A DNA stretch of 64,000 bases. Origin: Zelopaecilomyces penicillatus. Taxonomy: Eukaryota > Ascomycota > Sordariomycetes > Hypocreales > Pseudodiploosporaceae. The position numbers were made by a program, and so were the translations under genes. Below, piece by piece: positions 1 to 13,300 of this stretch (position 1 is the first letter of the stretch; every line of letters starts with the position of its first letter). The stretch lies in NCBI GenBank assembly GCA_005765155.1, contig VCCP01000003.1, forward strand, positions 2,232,001 through 2,296,000, given 5' to 3'. The notes under the pieces were generated by a model. The model did no database searches. It worked only from the letters and a program-made list of their open reading frames with translations, and had not been told where the DNA came from.

Positions 1-3000
1 AAGATATATATTGATTATATCCTTTAAATTCTTATTAATTTTAGTATTTATTTAATTAGATAGCCCTAATCCTTTCTAAGAAAGTCTATCTACTATACTA
101 TTATTTTTCCTAGGAATATATTTAATAATAAAATCGAATAATATAATATAGCTAATCCAGTAAGTAATAAGACTACCCAATATATTATAAATAGTACTAT
201 TAAGCTGGTATATAAGGATATATATATCTATCTTTAAAGTAAATTATATATTATAGATATATTCTTTAAGCCTTTAGAGTATAAAGAGGATAGCCTTATA
301 CTCTTGCTTTATTATATTATAGCTATATTTAGCCTTATTCTAATAACCACTTTTAAACCTAATTAAGTATTATTGCCTATCTAGGATTTATATTAAAACT
401 ACTCCCTATCCTTTAAGGCTAGTATCTATTATAAATATAATTTCTCTACCCTCCTTAGAGAGATTAAATAATATCAGAATAAAGATAGTTATTATTATAT
501 CTCTAAGCTTAGCTATTATCTTTGATTATAATCCTCCTTACTCCTAAAGGGCTTTCTTTTATAATAAAATAATAAAGAAAAGAGCAATAATAATAAAATT
601 ATATATCCAAATTTAATAATAACTAATAAATCTAAGAAAGGCTTTAATATCTATTATATTATAATAGATAAGCTATTCTAGGATCTTAATAATCTTCTTT
701 TTAATTGATTTCCTCTTAGATATCCTATAAAGGAATCTAATAATAATAATTATATTTTAATAATATCTTGATTTCCCTTTTAATATTATATATTTAGAGA
801 GCTTAATATTAAAAAGGACTTTATTAAGATTCTATAAATACTTAAGTATATATTTTCATACCCTAAAAAGAATCTCTTTATTATTATAAATGGATTATAG
901 CCTATATATAGTAATATCATTAAGAAAGGGTTTATAGATATCTAGAATAAGATTAAATAATATCTAAGTTATAATTCTTATAAATTAAGCTATAGAATTT
1001 ATAGTATCCTAAGGGAGTATATATATCTTTAAAAGATTAATAGTAAAAGAAAATATAATAAGATCCCTACTCTTTTTATCTAATAGGACTTAATTATAGC
1101 TAGAAAAGAAATCTAATAATAAGAGTATAGTATATATAAAGAAGTCTTTACTAAAGGAATTAATACTAAAAGGGATAAATATATCTCTAAGAGTAATAAT
1201 ATTATATTTTATAATAGTATTAATCAAATAAAGCCTCTTATCCTTTTTCTTAATAAAGAAATATTAATTCCTATAAGAGATATAAGACTCTTCTAATATA
1301 TAATTCTTAAAGTATACCTTTAATAACTCTATAGCTTTTGCTTTTAATCCTTATAGAATAGGGATAAAATATACCTATTAGACTGAATAGGGAATCACTT
1401 TAATAACTTAAGGAGATATAATCAATAGATTAAGTATTCTACTTTCTTTGAATTACTAAAATAAAGCCTATTCTCTATTATAAAGAATCTCTAGGAAAAT
1501 ATTAATCTCCTATTAGATTAATATATCCTTAATTTAAAAAAGGATTTCCTTAAGGTATTCTCTATAAAGTTAAGATCCCTTAGATATATTAAAGAACTTT
1601 AAGGTAATATATTTAATAAAGGGTATATTTAAATTGATTCTTCCCTTTACTTCCTTTTATTTTTTCTTTTTCTAAAATAGATTATTATTAAATATAGATC
1701 TATTTAAAGGAATATTATTAATAGGTTTAACTTTATCAGCCTTCTTCTTATATAAGGTATAGATATATATCTTAGGAGGATTATATAATCAATATATTCC
1801 TTTTCTTCTAGATTTCTTCTTTTTCTTTAGGAAGTCTAATTTAATCTTAATCACTTCTAAAGCTTTAATATATTACTTTATAGACTTTATTAATATACTC
1901 CTAATAATCACCTTACTATTATTAGAGTTAAGCTCTATTAATATTTCTTTATTATCCTTAAGGAGCTATTCTAGATCAATTAATTCCTTATTATTAATTA
2001 TACCTCTAATAATATAATTAATATTTAGTTTTCTAAGGAGTTAGATTTATTTTATTTCTAATAAATAGTATCTATAATAGGAATAATTATTTATACTTGC
2101 CTTATTTAGTACTATATATATAAATCTCTACCCTTCTAAGAATAATTAAATAATAGCTTAGCTATTTTAATAAATAATATCCCTAGGATAAAGGGGATTA
2201 TAACTCTATCTAATACTATATATAGGTAAATAGATATCTAAGCAATTCCTATATAGAGTTGAACTTCTACTTCCCTAATTATTTAAATAATCTACCTAGA
2301 GAATAATATTATTTTAACCTTAATTAAACTATATTTAACTCTATATCTCTTAGCTAGTGATTTTAAGATAATATTACCTTTAGAGCTTAAATTAATAAAT
2401 ATATTTATTACTTTCTCTTTTTAAGAATTAATCCTAACTTAGATCTTAAGTATTTATTATATATTTAATAATCAATAGCTATCCAAGTATATTTAAATAA
2501 TCTTATAAGATACCTTATTAAAAGAGAAGCTTATATTATTATAAAGATTATCTTTAACTGATTCTAGAATATAAAAATAATATAAGCCTAATAGATCTAT
2601 ATTATCTTAACCTTAATTAGATAATACTATTTAATACTAGCTATAATTAAAAGGGGCTTCTTCTTATATCTTAATCATAGCTATAGTATTAATATATAGT
2701 TATTCAATTAGCTTATTAAAGAAGGCTTTATTATACCTTATCTATAGATAAACTTAAATTGCTCCTATTATATTCTTTAGCTTTATTAAAGATATAGAAT
2801 TATCTAATCTATTCCTAGGGATATAGAGGACTTCTATTATATCTTTAACCTAATCTAATAGATCCTAGCCTATAATTATCTTAAGCTCTGGATTAAGATC
2901 AATTAATATATAAAGTAATATAGTAACCATCTTTATAAGTAAAGTCTTCTTTAATTTTAACTAATAATAAAGAAATCTTATACTCTAATCCATTATTTAT

Positions 3001-6000
3001 AATATATTCTTAGATATAATTACTAGATTAAAAGGTATTATCTTATTTAATATTAGAATAGCCTTAGGAGTAGGCTCCTAATATATAATAGTTAAAGATT
3101 CAATTAACTCTTTATTATTACCCCTTTATCTCTTTCTCTTATTAGTATTTATATTAATTATATATATTAATACTATTTAATCCTCTATATCTTTATATTA
3201 AGAGAGTAATATAAAATAAATTTAAATTATATTTTTATTAGATATAATATCTAAGTATTATAACTTTATAGGTTTTCACTTAGAGCCTAGATAAGGGATA
3301 TATTTTCTAAAGATTATATCTTTATATTTATTTAATACCTATTTAAAGTACTAAAAGGCTCTAGCTTTAACTAAGGGGATAAGGGATATAACTATATAAT
3401 CAGGGAAGTTAATAGCCCAAACCATTATAAGCTTCTAATAGTATCCTTTTATCTTAAGGAACTGCTATATAATAATAGAAAGAATTATACTCTAGCCTAT
3501 AATATATCCTAGGTTTAATATCCTAGTATATAAATTATATATATAGAACCCAAGTTCAGTATTATATACTAATTTATTATAATAGAAGAGAAAATAGCTT
3601 AGCAAGTTATAATACTAATAATTATTCTTATTCTACCTCCCTTAGAGAGAGAAGATATTAAAATCCTTATTATCATTAAGATTAAATATTATCTAATTAA
3701 ATAAAAAACTTATCAGGCCTTTATACTATAGATCCTTACTAATATATATATTAGCACTTATCTATATTTTAATAATTATTTAAGCAATATCTTCCCTAAT
3801 AGCTATATTAATCTTAAGGTTATTAATAAGCTTAATTAACTTCTTTATATCTATAGGCTTAGCTTTAAGGGATATAATCTTAATAATAATTAGAAAGAAC
3901 TTTTCTTTAAGGTAAAAGTCCTATATAATCAGATTCTTTATTATAATAACTTAATCAAGTATTGCCCTAATGATAATTATATTTATCTGGTTCCTAAGAC
4001 TATTAGAAATCTTATACTATTTAATAGCTAGTCTAATAATCATTTAACTATTAAAGTATCCTTAGAGCTACTTATATAATATCTTCTTAAATTCATAGGG
4101 ATTATTAATAGAATTTGCTTAGATAATCTTAGCAAGGAGCCTTACCAGTATAGTCTTATATAATATATAAGATAATAGTTTTAAATCCTCTTAATTCAAA
4201 TTATATTAAGAAGCATAGAATCTATACCTATTAAGCTAATCTAGAATATCTTTAATAGACTCTAAATATTATTATTCAAGCACTTCTAAATAATCTTTAT
4301 ATAATCTTAACTATTATAAATCTCCTTTAAAGAAATAATTCTTTAATACTTCTTTAGCTTTTATTTATAAGAGATTATAGATAAATCCCTAGATAATATC
4401 TTTATAAGCATCAACTATATAATATATAAAGTAATTATATTTCTCTTTATTAATTATATTATTACCTTTTATTTTAAGCTTATAGCTTAAAAGGTACTTA
4501 ATAATATTAATCCTATTAAAGTATTTAATAAGCTTAAGGTTAATAGTATATCTCTTAGATTTATTTATAATAAGGATATCCTTAAGACTATTAAGGAGAG
4601 TAATATTAATCTTAATAATATTTTATTAAAAACTCTTAATAATATTATCCCTTAGCTAATTAATTAATTATAAGTCTGATCCATCAGGGAAAGGGCTATT
4701 AGAATTTATAATAGATATTATACTAAATAAAGAAATACTTAAAGTAAGGATATTAGAGATAATAATCTTAGGAGTGATAATTCTAATAATAGAGTTAGAG
4801 CTATTTAAAGATCTTTTTCTTTAGTATAGAGAGTATCTACTTAAACCAGAGGCTAGTAATATACTAAGAAGATCTAATAGTAATAAAGGCTTCCTATTAT
4901 AAAGGTATTTAGATATTTAATCTAAAAAGGAATTATCTTAACTCTTATATAATAATATCTTATTAATTATATTCTAGTATTAGTATAAAACCTTTCCTTT
5001 AAGGATAGGTATTATACTTAAGTTAAGGATAATGGTTTTTATATTATTATAATTAAATAATATCTTATTTCTGAAATACTAAGGTTATTCTTAAATAGGA
5101 AGCTTCTTTAGTATTAAGGATAAGATCTATAAGAAGAGAAGAGAGATAAAAATATTTCCTAAGATTAGCTAAACTATTAGAATACTAACCTATAGTATAA
5201 AAAAGCAAAACCAAGGGTTAATACATAGCTAATACTGCTTATTATCAATCAGGTAATTAATATTAGAAGCTATATAAGCTGATTATCTATAGTAATTCTT
5301 TCTATGCTTACTTATATTTCAATCAAATAAAATTAATAAATTCAGAGTACTCTATCTTTTCAATCTAATATTTGATATATAAGTTATCTTTTATATATAT
5401 TCTAGGTAGAAGCTTATCTTAGGATTAAATATTCCCTTATTTTTTCTCTTAATAGTTTAATATTCTATAATATTAGATTCTAATAAAAAAGAAATTAATA
5501 ATACCTTATTATTTAGCTAGAATAATATATAATATCCCTGCTTTATAGACTTTAGGTCTTTTAGTAAATAAGCTTAGCTCTTTTACTTCTAGATTTCTAA
5601 ACTATTATCCTTAGAGGTATCTCCTGATTATATCAATCAAAAGGTCTTATAAGGGTACCTATAATAATTCTTCTTGGATTGATCCTTATAGTAGCTTAAA
5701 AGTATCCCTAAATGCATTATATTATTGATCTAGTATTAATTAATCCTTCTAATAGTAAAGCAAATAAGATATCCCTCTATCTTAATCATTAGTTTTAATA
5801 GGGGGAAAACAATATATATAATAATACTAATACCACCTATAGAACTATAAGGTGATTTTAGGGTAGTTATATAGCTAATATAGTCTATAAGGATTAAATA
5901 GGCAAGAAAAGCCATAAAGCAGTAATATAATAAATTGAACTTAAGGGATTAATTAATCATCCTATAACTGATTAGATAAAGAAGATAGCTTTTTAATAGC

Positions 6001-6192
6001 TAGTCTTTTGAATATACTAGAAAATTCTTAGGTAGAAAGGGGAAAAAAAAACTTGAATTCGATAATATCTGGCCATTCAAATAGCCCAGGTATAGTCTGT
6101 CTATTTATATAGTTCAATCCCCCTAAGTACAGCTTATACAGCTATAGCTTAATTAACTAGCAAGGGGGTGTATTTAACCCAGCCATTAAACT
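1..6192 (-). mobile_element. Gypsy LTR retrotransposon X, copy A (RIP-degraded, runs off the left edge)
   Basis: The coding strand is minus. Reading it and treating TAA/TAG as mutated CAA/TGG, a reverse transcriptase block is visible around 1120-1040 (LDFF-S-YNQ, then LDKKSRDL, typical of fungal Ty3/Gypsy RT). An RNase H block follows around 430-240 (FIIDTSLKG, then a KYSYN...KQEYKAILF stretch). The gag-like part lies at about 4300-3700, and the LTR at the 5' end of the coding strand is at 5793-6192. The integrase lies beyond the left edge but is visible in copy B at 36.2-35.4 kb. Copy A from base 1 is collinear with 36860-43932 apart from two solo LTRs there. No intact reading frame remains. 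The right end abuts the middle of a Copia element, so X inserted into that element. Confidence 0.85.
5793..6192 (-). repeat. LTR of element X (copy A, 5' LTR on the coding strand)
   Basis: About 400 bp, repeated at 30307-30702 and 43535-43932 in the same orientation and at 20118-20514 inverted. This is the least mutated of the four copies and keeps most C and G. The inner end has a G-run (5801-5805) that has become A in the copy at 30.3 kb. Exact termini are uncertain by a few bases. Confidence 0.8.
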
Positions 6193-6196
6193 ATCT

Positions 6197-9100
6197 ATAG
6201 GTAACTAGAATACTGCAGCTAGTACCTAGAGCTCTGATTCTAAATCTAATATAGAAGGTTCAGAAGCTATAAAGCCTAAAGAAACAGCTTATAGCACCCA
6301 CCATAACACTAACCTAAAGAATGCCCTGCTAGACAATACCAGCTCAACATACTATATCATTAATAACAGAACCCTCTTTACTAGTTATAGCGCCTATAAT
6401 AAGAAACCAAGGCCTATAGCAACTGATGGCAGTCCAATCTATCCAAAAGGATCTGGAACAGCTGTATTTACAGTGCTTATAGGGCTTGAACCCAGGACTT
6501 ATAGCACTCTAGAGCTGAAAAATACACTATATATCCCTGATATAGATATAAATATAATAAGTGGGGTAAAGCATTATGCTTCTAGCGGTACACTTCTGTG
6601 AGAGAAGCTATTTACAATAGACTGAACCTGCTATGGACTGCTAAACTTCACTAAACACGGCTTCTTCCTTCAGCAAAAAGGGAAGCCCACACCTGAATTT
6701 ACAGGGCCTTCCAACCACTATTATAGCTATCCAATAGCGGTTGAAATCACCTCCAAACCCCCCCCTGGTGTGTACAAGGACCTCACTGAGCCCTCTGAAC
6801 CAGCTAAACAGCTACTAGAACCAATAAAAAGCCCTGAAATTTCAGGCCTATATATACCAGAAAGCCCTAATCCAGACTCAGGCCTGCCATAAGACCTACT
6901 AGAAGATGCTATATCCCTTCTAGAACCCTCTGAAAACACTGTTACAGAGGGAGATACAGGTCTTTCAGCTAAAACTAGCTACCAAAAGCTGCTACAGCTA
7001 GCAGGGATTTGGCACATCCGTCTCAGCTATATTGGCCTACAGCTGCTGAAAAAGACCGCTAAAATTTCAGCGGGCTTACCTGATTTTACTGTTGTAAAAG
7101 AAGCAGATTTCTTCTGTTTAGCTTGTATACAGGCTAAATCAGTACACAGACCCTCTAAAAACCCAATTCCAGACCCACTGGAAGTACTAGAGGTTATAGA
7201 GAGAGACACCTTTCAGATAAAACCGACCCCCTATAATAAGCTCCCTATAGGGCTTATTCTAGTAGAAAGAAAATCCTGTTATCGAAGGTTCTCTTATTAC
7301 CTAATAAGAAAGGTTATACTATCTTCTCTACTATAAAAGGGTTATTTAGAGGGCTAAAAGCCTACTACAAAAAATACCCTTTACAGCTGCATTTCAATAA
7401 TGGAAAAGAGGTCTCAGCACTATTAAAAGACTGGCTAGCAGGCAAAGGCATTGGTTTTAACATATCTAGATCAACTATAGGCTACTATAATCTGAGCCCA
7501 ACTACCACTTTTTCTTTGGATCGCTATTTTACCTGCTATAGTTAACCTTATCAACTATACAGCGGTTATAAACAGGGACCTCAGCCCACTACAGCTCTTC
7601 TTATAAGAGCTAAAACCAGCTCTAGCAGCTAATAAGCCAAATCTGGCAGCCTATAGAGCTATTGGAGCCTACTGTGAGGTTGTTATCTCTGCTGAGAAGC
7701 GCTAACAAGGTGCTAAACTAAGCCCTAGAACAGAGCCAGCTAGGCTGCTAGCCATACTAGGCAAAAACATCTATTCGGTCTATATACCTTCCTACCGGCA
7801 GATAACTAAGACCTCTTTTCTTCATATTATAGAAGGAATTGGCCCTATAAGTCAGGGCCTTAAGGGCAATTTTCACAGTCTTCAGAGCTCTTCTAGCTTA
7901 GAGAGAGAATTAGAAGAGCTTTACACCCCGCCAAAATCAACAGATCAACCTACCCTAAAGGATCTGACCGATTTACAAGCCCTTGATCAAGCCAGAAGAC
8001 CTATCCAGCTGCCAGAGCCTATACTACAGACGCCACAACAGCTGCCACAACCGCTACAACAGCTGCCACAGCCTGTATCACAGCCTGTAACACAATTGCC
8101 ACAGCCTACTGAACAGCCTGAACAGCTGTCAGAAGACTCTGAACCTATACAGCTAGATCTTGCCTACCCTATAGATATCTGCTATAAGCTAAAGGCAAAA
8201 TTCACTGCTAAGGCTTCTTTAGAACCTGCTGGCTGGAAACAAGCCCTAGAAGACCCTGCTAAAAACCAATGGATTAGTGCTATTTATAGCGAATTCCATC
8301 AGATTTTACAAGCTAAAATCATGTATTTTATCCCTTTTTCAGAGGTTCTAAAAGACCGAAAAATCCTGAAAAATAGGCTTGTTCTTAAGCTTAAAAAGGA
8401 TTCACAAAATCAGCCCTTAAAATATAAGGCTAGGCTTATTATAAAGGGTTTTATATAAATTGAAGGAAAAGACTACTTTAAAACATTTGCAGCTACTAGT
8501 ATTCCCCCTACTTGGCGGATTTTACTAGCTTTAGCAGCCTCTTATAACTGGGAAATCGAACAAATCGATTTTATAAGGGCTTTTTTAAACAGCCAGTTAT
8601 CTAAGGATATTTTTATAGAATTTCCAGAAGGTCTCTCTTCTTTTATAAAGACCCAGACCCCTAGAAACCAGCCTTTAACAGCCTTATTAGCTAAGCTAGG
8701 CTATAACCCTGCTATAAAACAGGTTATCCTGCTAAAAAAGGCCCTATATGGGTTAAAGCAAGGCCCCCGTGAATAGCAACAACAGCTAATTAAGCTGCTA
8801 GCTACCCTAGGTTTCCAACCCTTAATCTCTGACCCGGCTGTCTTTATCAACACCTAGACTAATACCTTTATTATTACCTACATTGATGACTGCCTTATTA
8901 TAGGACCCGACCTACCCTACATTAACAGGCTAAAACGCCTATTAAATAAGGTTTTTGCTATAGAAGATAAAGGCTCTATAGCCTTTTTCTTAGGGGTCCA
9001 AATCAGCCATAACCAGGCTAAAAAGGAGCTATGGTTACACCAGTCTCAGTATATTGATAAGGCTCTTCAGCGCTTTCAGCTACAAGATGCAACCCCTATG

Positions 9101-9868
9101 GCTATCCCCCTACAGCCCGGAGCACTAAAAGAACCCCTAAAAAGGGGTCTTACCTCTGCCGAACAACAGACCTATCAGCAGATTATAGGGACTTTAATAT
9201 ATCTTATACTGCTTTCCAGGCCTGATATAGCCTTTCCAATACAGTGGCTTTCTCGATATATACAACAGGGCTATATCAACCACTATAACACAGCTAGGAA
9301 CCTTCTAAAGTACCTAAAAGGCTCTAAAGAACTAGCTATCTTATATAAGGCCTCAGGCCTTATACAGGCTAGACAGCCAGCTCTTCAACTGCTAGGCTAT
9401 TCAGACAGTGATTTTGCAGGCTGTAAAACCACTAGCAAATCCACCTACGGGTACCTCTTTAAGCTAGCTAGCAGGCCTATCTGCTAGAAGGCTAAAAAAC
9501 AGACCACTATAGCCCTCTCAACTACAGAAGCTGAATCAGATGCTTTAGTAGAGGCTATAAAAGAGCTAAAATGGCTCTCTGGGCTCTTTACAGAGCTAAA
9601 AATCCCTCTTCAGCGGCCTATAGACCTATATTATGATAATACAGCCTCTATAAGCAATACTAAGAACCCTGATCAGTATACCCAAACTAAGCATACCCTG
9701 CTAAAATTCCACTATATTAGGCAGGAAGCAGCTAGCAAGCTATTTAAGATAAATTATCTTACAACTAAGGCTATGCCTGCTGATAGGCTAACTAAGGCTT
9801 TAATAGGCCTTATTTTTCAAGGCTTTTTAAGCCTTTTAAACCTGAAAAAACCCCTTATAAAGAGCTAG
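6197..9868 (+). pseudogene. Copia gag-pol polyprotein remnant (protease region, integrase, RT, RNase H)
   Basis: Domains appear in Copia order. The region before the integrase is at about 6320-6700. The integrase zinc-binding region is at about 7010-7145 (WHIRLSYIG ... CLACIQAK), with the integrase core following. RT runs from about 8220 (WKQALEDPAKNQW, then KARLIIKGF), through ALYGLKQGPRE near 8740-8775, to the catalytic YIDDCLIIG at about 8880-8910. RNase H follows (RPDIAFPIQWLSRYIQ; YSDSDFAGCKTTSKSTYGY; TTEAESDAL), and the C-terminus has the Copia signature MPADRLTKAL, ending at TAG 9868. In-frame stops sit where related proteins have W or Q, for example TAG after GPRE near 8775 and TAA after GFI near 8457. 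Those are the changes RIP makes on CAA and TGG. Not functional as read. Confidence 0.9.
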
Positions 9869-9897
9869 CTATATACTATATAGCTTGCTAGAGGGAG

Positions 9898-10318
9898 TGT
9901 TAAAATAAAATGGGTTTTTTCTATATATAGCAGCCTAACCTGCTATAGTCTAGCAGCTTAACCTACTACAGCCTAGCAGCTAGACCTACACAGCTCAGTA
10001 AGCTAAGCTTACAAAGCCCTTATAGCTTAACCTATAAAGGGATAGACTAGTGCTTACTTTCTGTTTTAGTATTTGGAATATCTAATAATTCCAAATAGTT
10101 ATTTAAAATATCTTAAAATAATTCCAAATTATCTTAGAATTAGATAGATATAAAAGATAGAAGGATTCCTAGTTATATCCTTCTTCTTTTCTATATTAGC
10201 AATTCAATCACTTCTTTCTTCTTTTCTATAGACTTCACTCTGGATAACTATTCGCTGCCTTTCTTCCACTGCTATCACTACTAGCTTTAGTTATAACTTT
10301 ATACTGCAAATTGCAATA
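9898..10318 (+). repeat. Copia 3' LTR, 421-bp type
   Basis: Starts TGTTAAAAT directly after a purine tract (GAGGGAG, 9891-9897) and ends ...TTGCAATA. A near-identical 421-bp solo copy is at 41062-41482. Contains repeated AGCAG...CTGCT-type hairpin units near the start and alternating TTTGGAATAT/ATTCCAAAT inverted motifs at about 10070-10135. Confidence 0.9.
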
Positions 10319-13300
10319 TACTTAATTATAATATATAATCTAAAAGACTATTAATTATTAAGGCTTTAATAGCCTTTTATATTTAAAGAGTATAAAGAAA
10401 AAATAACTTAACTCAAATATAAATCTTCTTATTAATTAACTAATTAAAGCTATATAATCCTATCTAGCTATACCTAGAATTCTCTTTATAATTCTTATAT
10501 TTTTATTTATAACTATTTAAAAATAATAATAGCTTTTACTTATTCTATTATTAAAGGATTATCTTTATTATTAAAGGCTTTATTAGATTTTATAGCCTAT
10601 TAAAGATCTAGGACCCTAAATTAATAAGATCTAATTAATCCCTTATAATTATCTATAAAAACCTAAGATAAAGTAGTAATACTTTTAATTAAAATTATAA
10701 GGATTAAAGAGATTAATACCCTTTAATTTTATCTTTAAATAATCTAATAATTTAATATCTTTATTATAAATATTCTATTAAAAAAAAGATTATAATTTAA
10801 TTAAAATTATAATAATTTAAATAACTCTTAATTAAAAGGATTAAAGATTATTAATATTATTAAGCTATAATACTATAAATGTATTAATAATAAAGAGAAA
10901 TAAATTAATAATCTTATTTAAGCCTTTTAAATAGGTTTTAAATATCTAAAAAAAAAAGGAATATTAAATTATTTTAATCCTTAAAAATATAAAGGATAAA
11001 TATAAATCTCTTTAATTAAATAAGATATAAAGCTATATTAAAACTAAAAGGAAAATTAAAAAAACTAATTAAAAATATTTTCTAAAATAAAATAAAACTT
11101 ATTTAAAAAACTCTATTAATTAAATAATTAAGATTTATAATACTTTTAAAAGAGTTTAATAATATAATTATTAATCTTTTATAGAATTTTATTTATATTT
11201 ATTTAATTTAAAAGCCTATTTTATAAAAATAATTAAAAAGAAATTAATTATATAATATGTTATTAAGCTTAAATTAAAATTATAAAAGTATATCTATTTT
11301 TATAAAAAAGCTTTTTCTAAGAATTAAAATAAAATAATATAGAAAGTAAAAAGATTTTAATATTATTTAAGAATCTAGAATAAAAAAAGAAACCAGGATC
11401 TATAAAAGAGGCTGAATAAATAATAGAAATAAGGCCTTAAATAATAAGCTAAAAGAGGGTCCTTTTTAGGATTATAAAATAAATAAAACTATAATAAAGA
11501 CTAATAAAGACTAATAAAATTAGATTAATATATAGTTAATAATAGTTCTATATTAAGAAGGCTTATATTAAGGTTAAAGAGGCTATAAGAGTAATAGGGA
11601 TAGCTATCCCTATAAAAAGAATAATTAAAATAATAATTAAGAAGATAAAGAGAATAATTAAATAGATTATCTTATTATTATAATCTATTATATATATAAT
11701 AAAAAAGGTTATCTTATATTAGATTACCTTAATTAAATTATTAATATTATTAAGATAAAAGATAATATTAAAATAAAAAAAGGTAATTAATTAAAATAAA
11801 CCCCTTAGCTTTAATTAAAGAAATTATTATTAAAATAATAATCTATTTCTATATATTAATAATAATAAAAGGATAAATATTAATTAAAATATATATAGAT
11901 CTGGATATATATATTAAATTAAGTCTTATTAATAAGATATTTATTAGAATAAATAAATTATAATAAATATTAAAAAAGGATCTATTAAAGCTTTAAATAA
12001 TAAATAAACTAGAAATCTAAGTATATAATATATAGAAAGTCTTATTTATTATTATAGATTTAAAGGGAATTAAATAGAGTTTTATTTAAGTATACCTTAA
12101 TATTAATTAAGATCTAAGAATAAAAGATAGCTTAATATTATTAAAGCTAATCTATTTATAAGATCTCTAAATCTATTTAAGTATTTATAATAGATATTAA
12201 TAATTTAATTAAAAATATTAAAATATTAAAATCTTATAACCCTATAAATTTATATAAGCCTATTAAAATAAAATAATAATCTTCTTAATTATATATCTCC
12301 TAGAATTATTATTATTAATAAATAAAGATTAAATAAATTAGATAAAAAAGGTAAAGGAACTACTTTAAGAACTATAGGATTATCTAGATATATTCTAAAT
12401 AGATTAAATAAGTCTATTATTATCCTAAAAAGCTATAGATTATATAATTAATCTATTTCTAGATATTACTCCTCTATATAATATAATCTATCTCTTATTA
12501 TAAAAGGAACTAGAAAAGCTTTATATTTATCTAAATAAGAATCTAAAAAAAAGATAAATTTATTTATTTAAAAGCCTAATAAAAGTATTAATTCTATTTA
12601 TTCTAAAAAAGAATAGATCCTTATAATTATATATAGATTATTAAGGTTTTAATAGGGTTATAAAGAAGAATTATTATATATTATCTCTTATTTTAGAGAT
12701 CCTAGATTAAATTATAAATATAGAATTCTTTATAAAAATTAATATAAAGGATATATATTATTAGATCTAGATTAAAGAAAAGAATAAATAAAAAATAATA
12801 TTTTAAATTTATTATAATTATTATAAATACTTAATAATACCCTTTAAATTAATTAATATATTAATAATATTTTAATATTTGAATATTATATCTATTAAGC
12901 TCTAAGGGAATTAATTAATATAATATATATTATTTATTTAAATAATATTTTAATCTTTTTTAAAATAAAAAAAGAATATATAGAATATATTAAATAAATC
13001 CTAGAAAGACTATAAATAATAGAGCTTTTTATAAATCTAAAGAAATACTATTTTTATTAAATAAAGATAGATTTCTTAGGATTTATTTTATTTAAAAAAG
13101 AGATTTTAATAGATCTTTAATATATTATAATTATTTTAAAATAATAATAATTAAAAATCTATTAGAAAATATAAGTATTCCTAGGCTTTTATAATTTTTA
13201 TAAAAGGTTTATCTATAAATATTCTAGAATTATAATACTATTAAATATACTTTTAAAAAGTAATAAGAATAGTAAAAAGCCAGGGAAAGTATAGCTAATT

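Larger units (their letters stand above)
6193..10318 (+). mobile_element. Ty1/Copia LTR retrotransposon, copy A (5' part missing from the window)
   Basis: Internal region plus 3' LTR of a Copia element. The 5' LTR and gag are absent because X copy A interrupts the element at about 6193. The 3' LTR ends at 10318 and is followed by the target duplication TACTT (10319-10323). A related stretch of the host element Z at 44925 reads on uninterrupted through TATTT at the same place, which gives the empty site. This is the least mutated element in the window: large parts translate cleanly and stops are mostly TAG/TAA at Trp/Gln positions. Confidence 0.9.

Noticed and set aside
780..1631. Long plus-strand frame, open except for RIP-type stops, that looked like a second gene in element X
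   Set aside because: The minus strand here encodes recognisable Gypsy RT (LDFF-S-YNQ, LDKKSRDL). The plus-strand frame is an antisense shadow, common in DNA this AT-rich.
6727..7209. Minus-strand ORFs inside the Copia element
   Set aside because: They lie antisense to the Copia protease/integrase region and have serine-rich, featureless translations.
8096..9487. Two apparently intact ORFs (8096-8458 and 9098-9487) as independent genes
   Set aside because: They are open segments of the Copia RT and RNase H, separated by RIP-type stops in one polyprotein.
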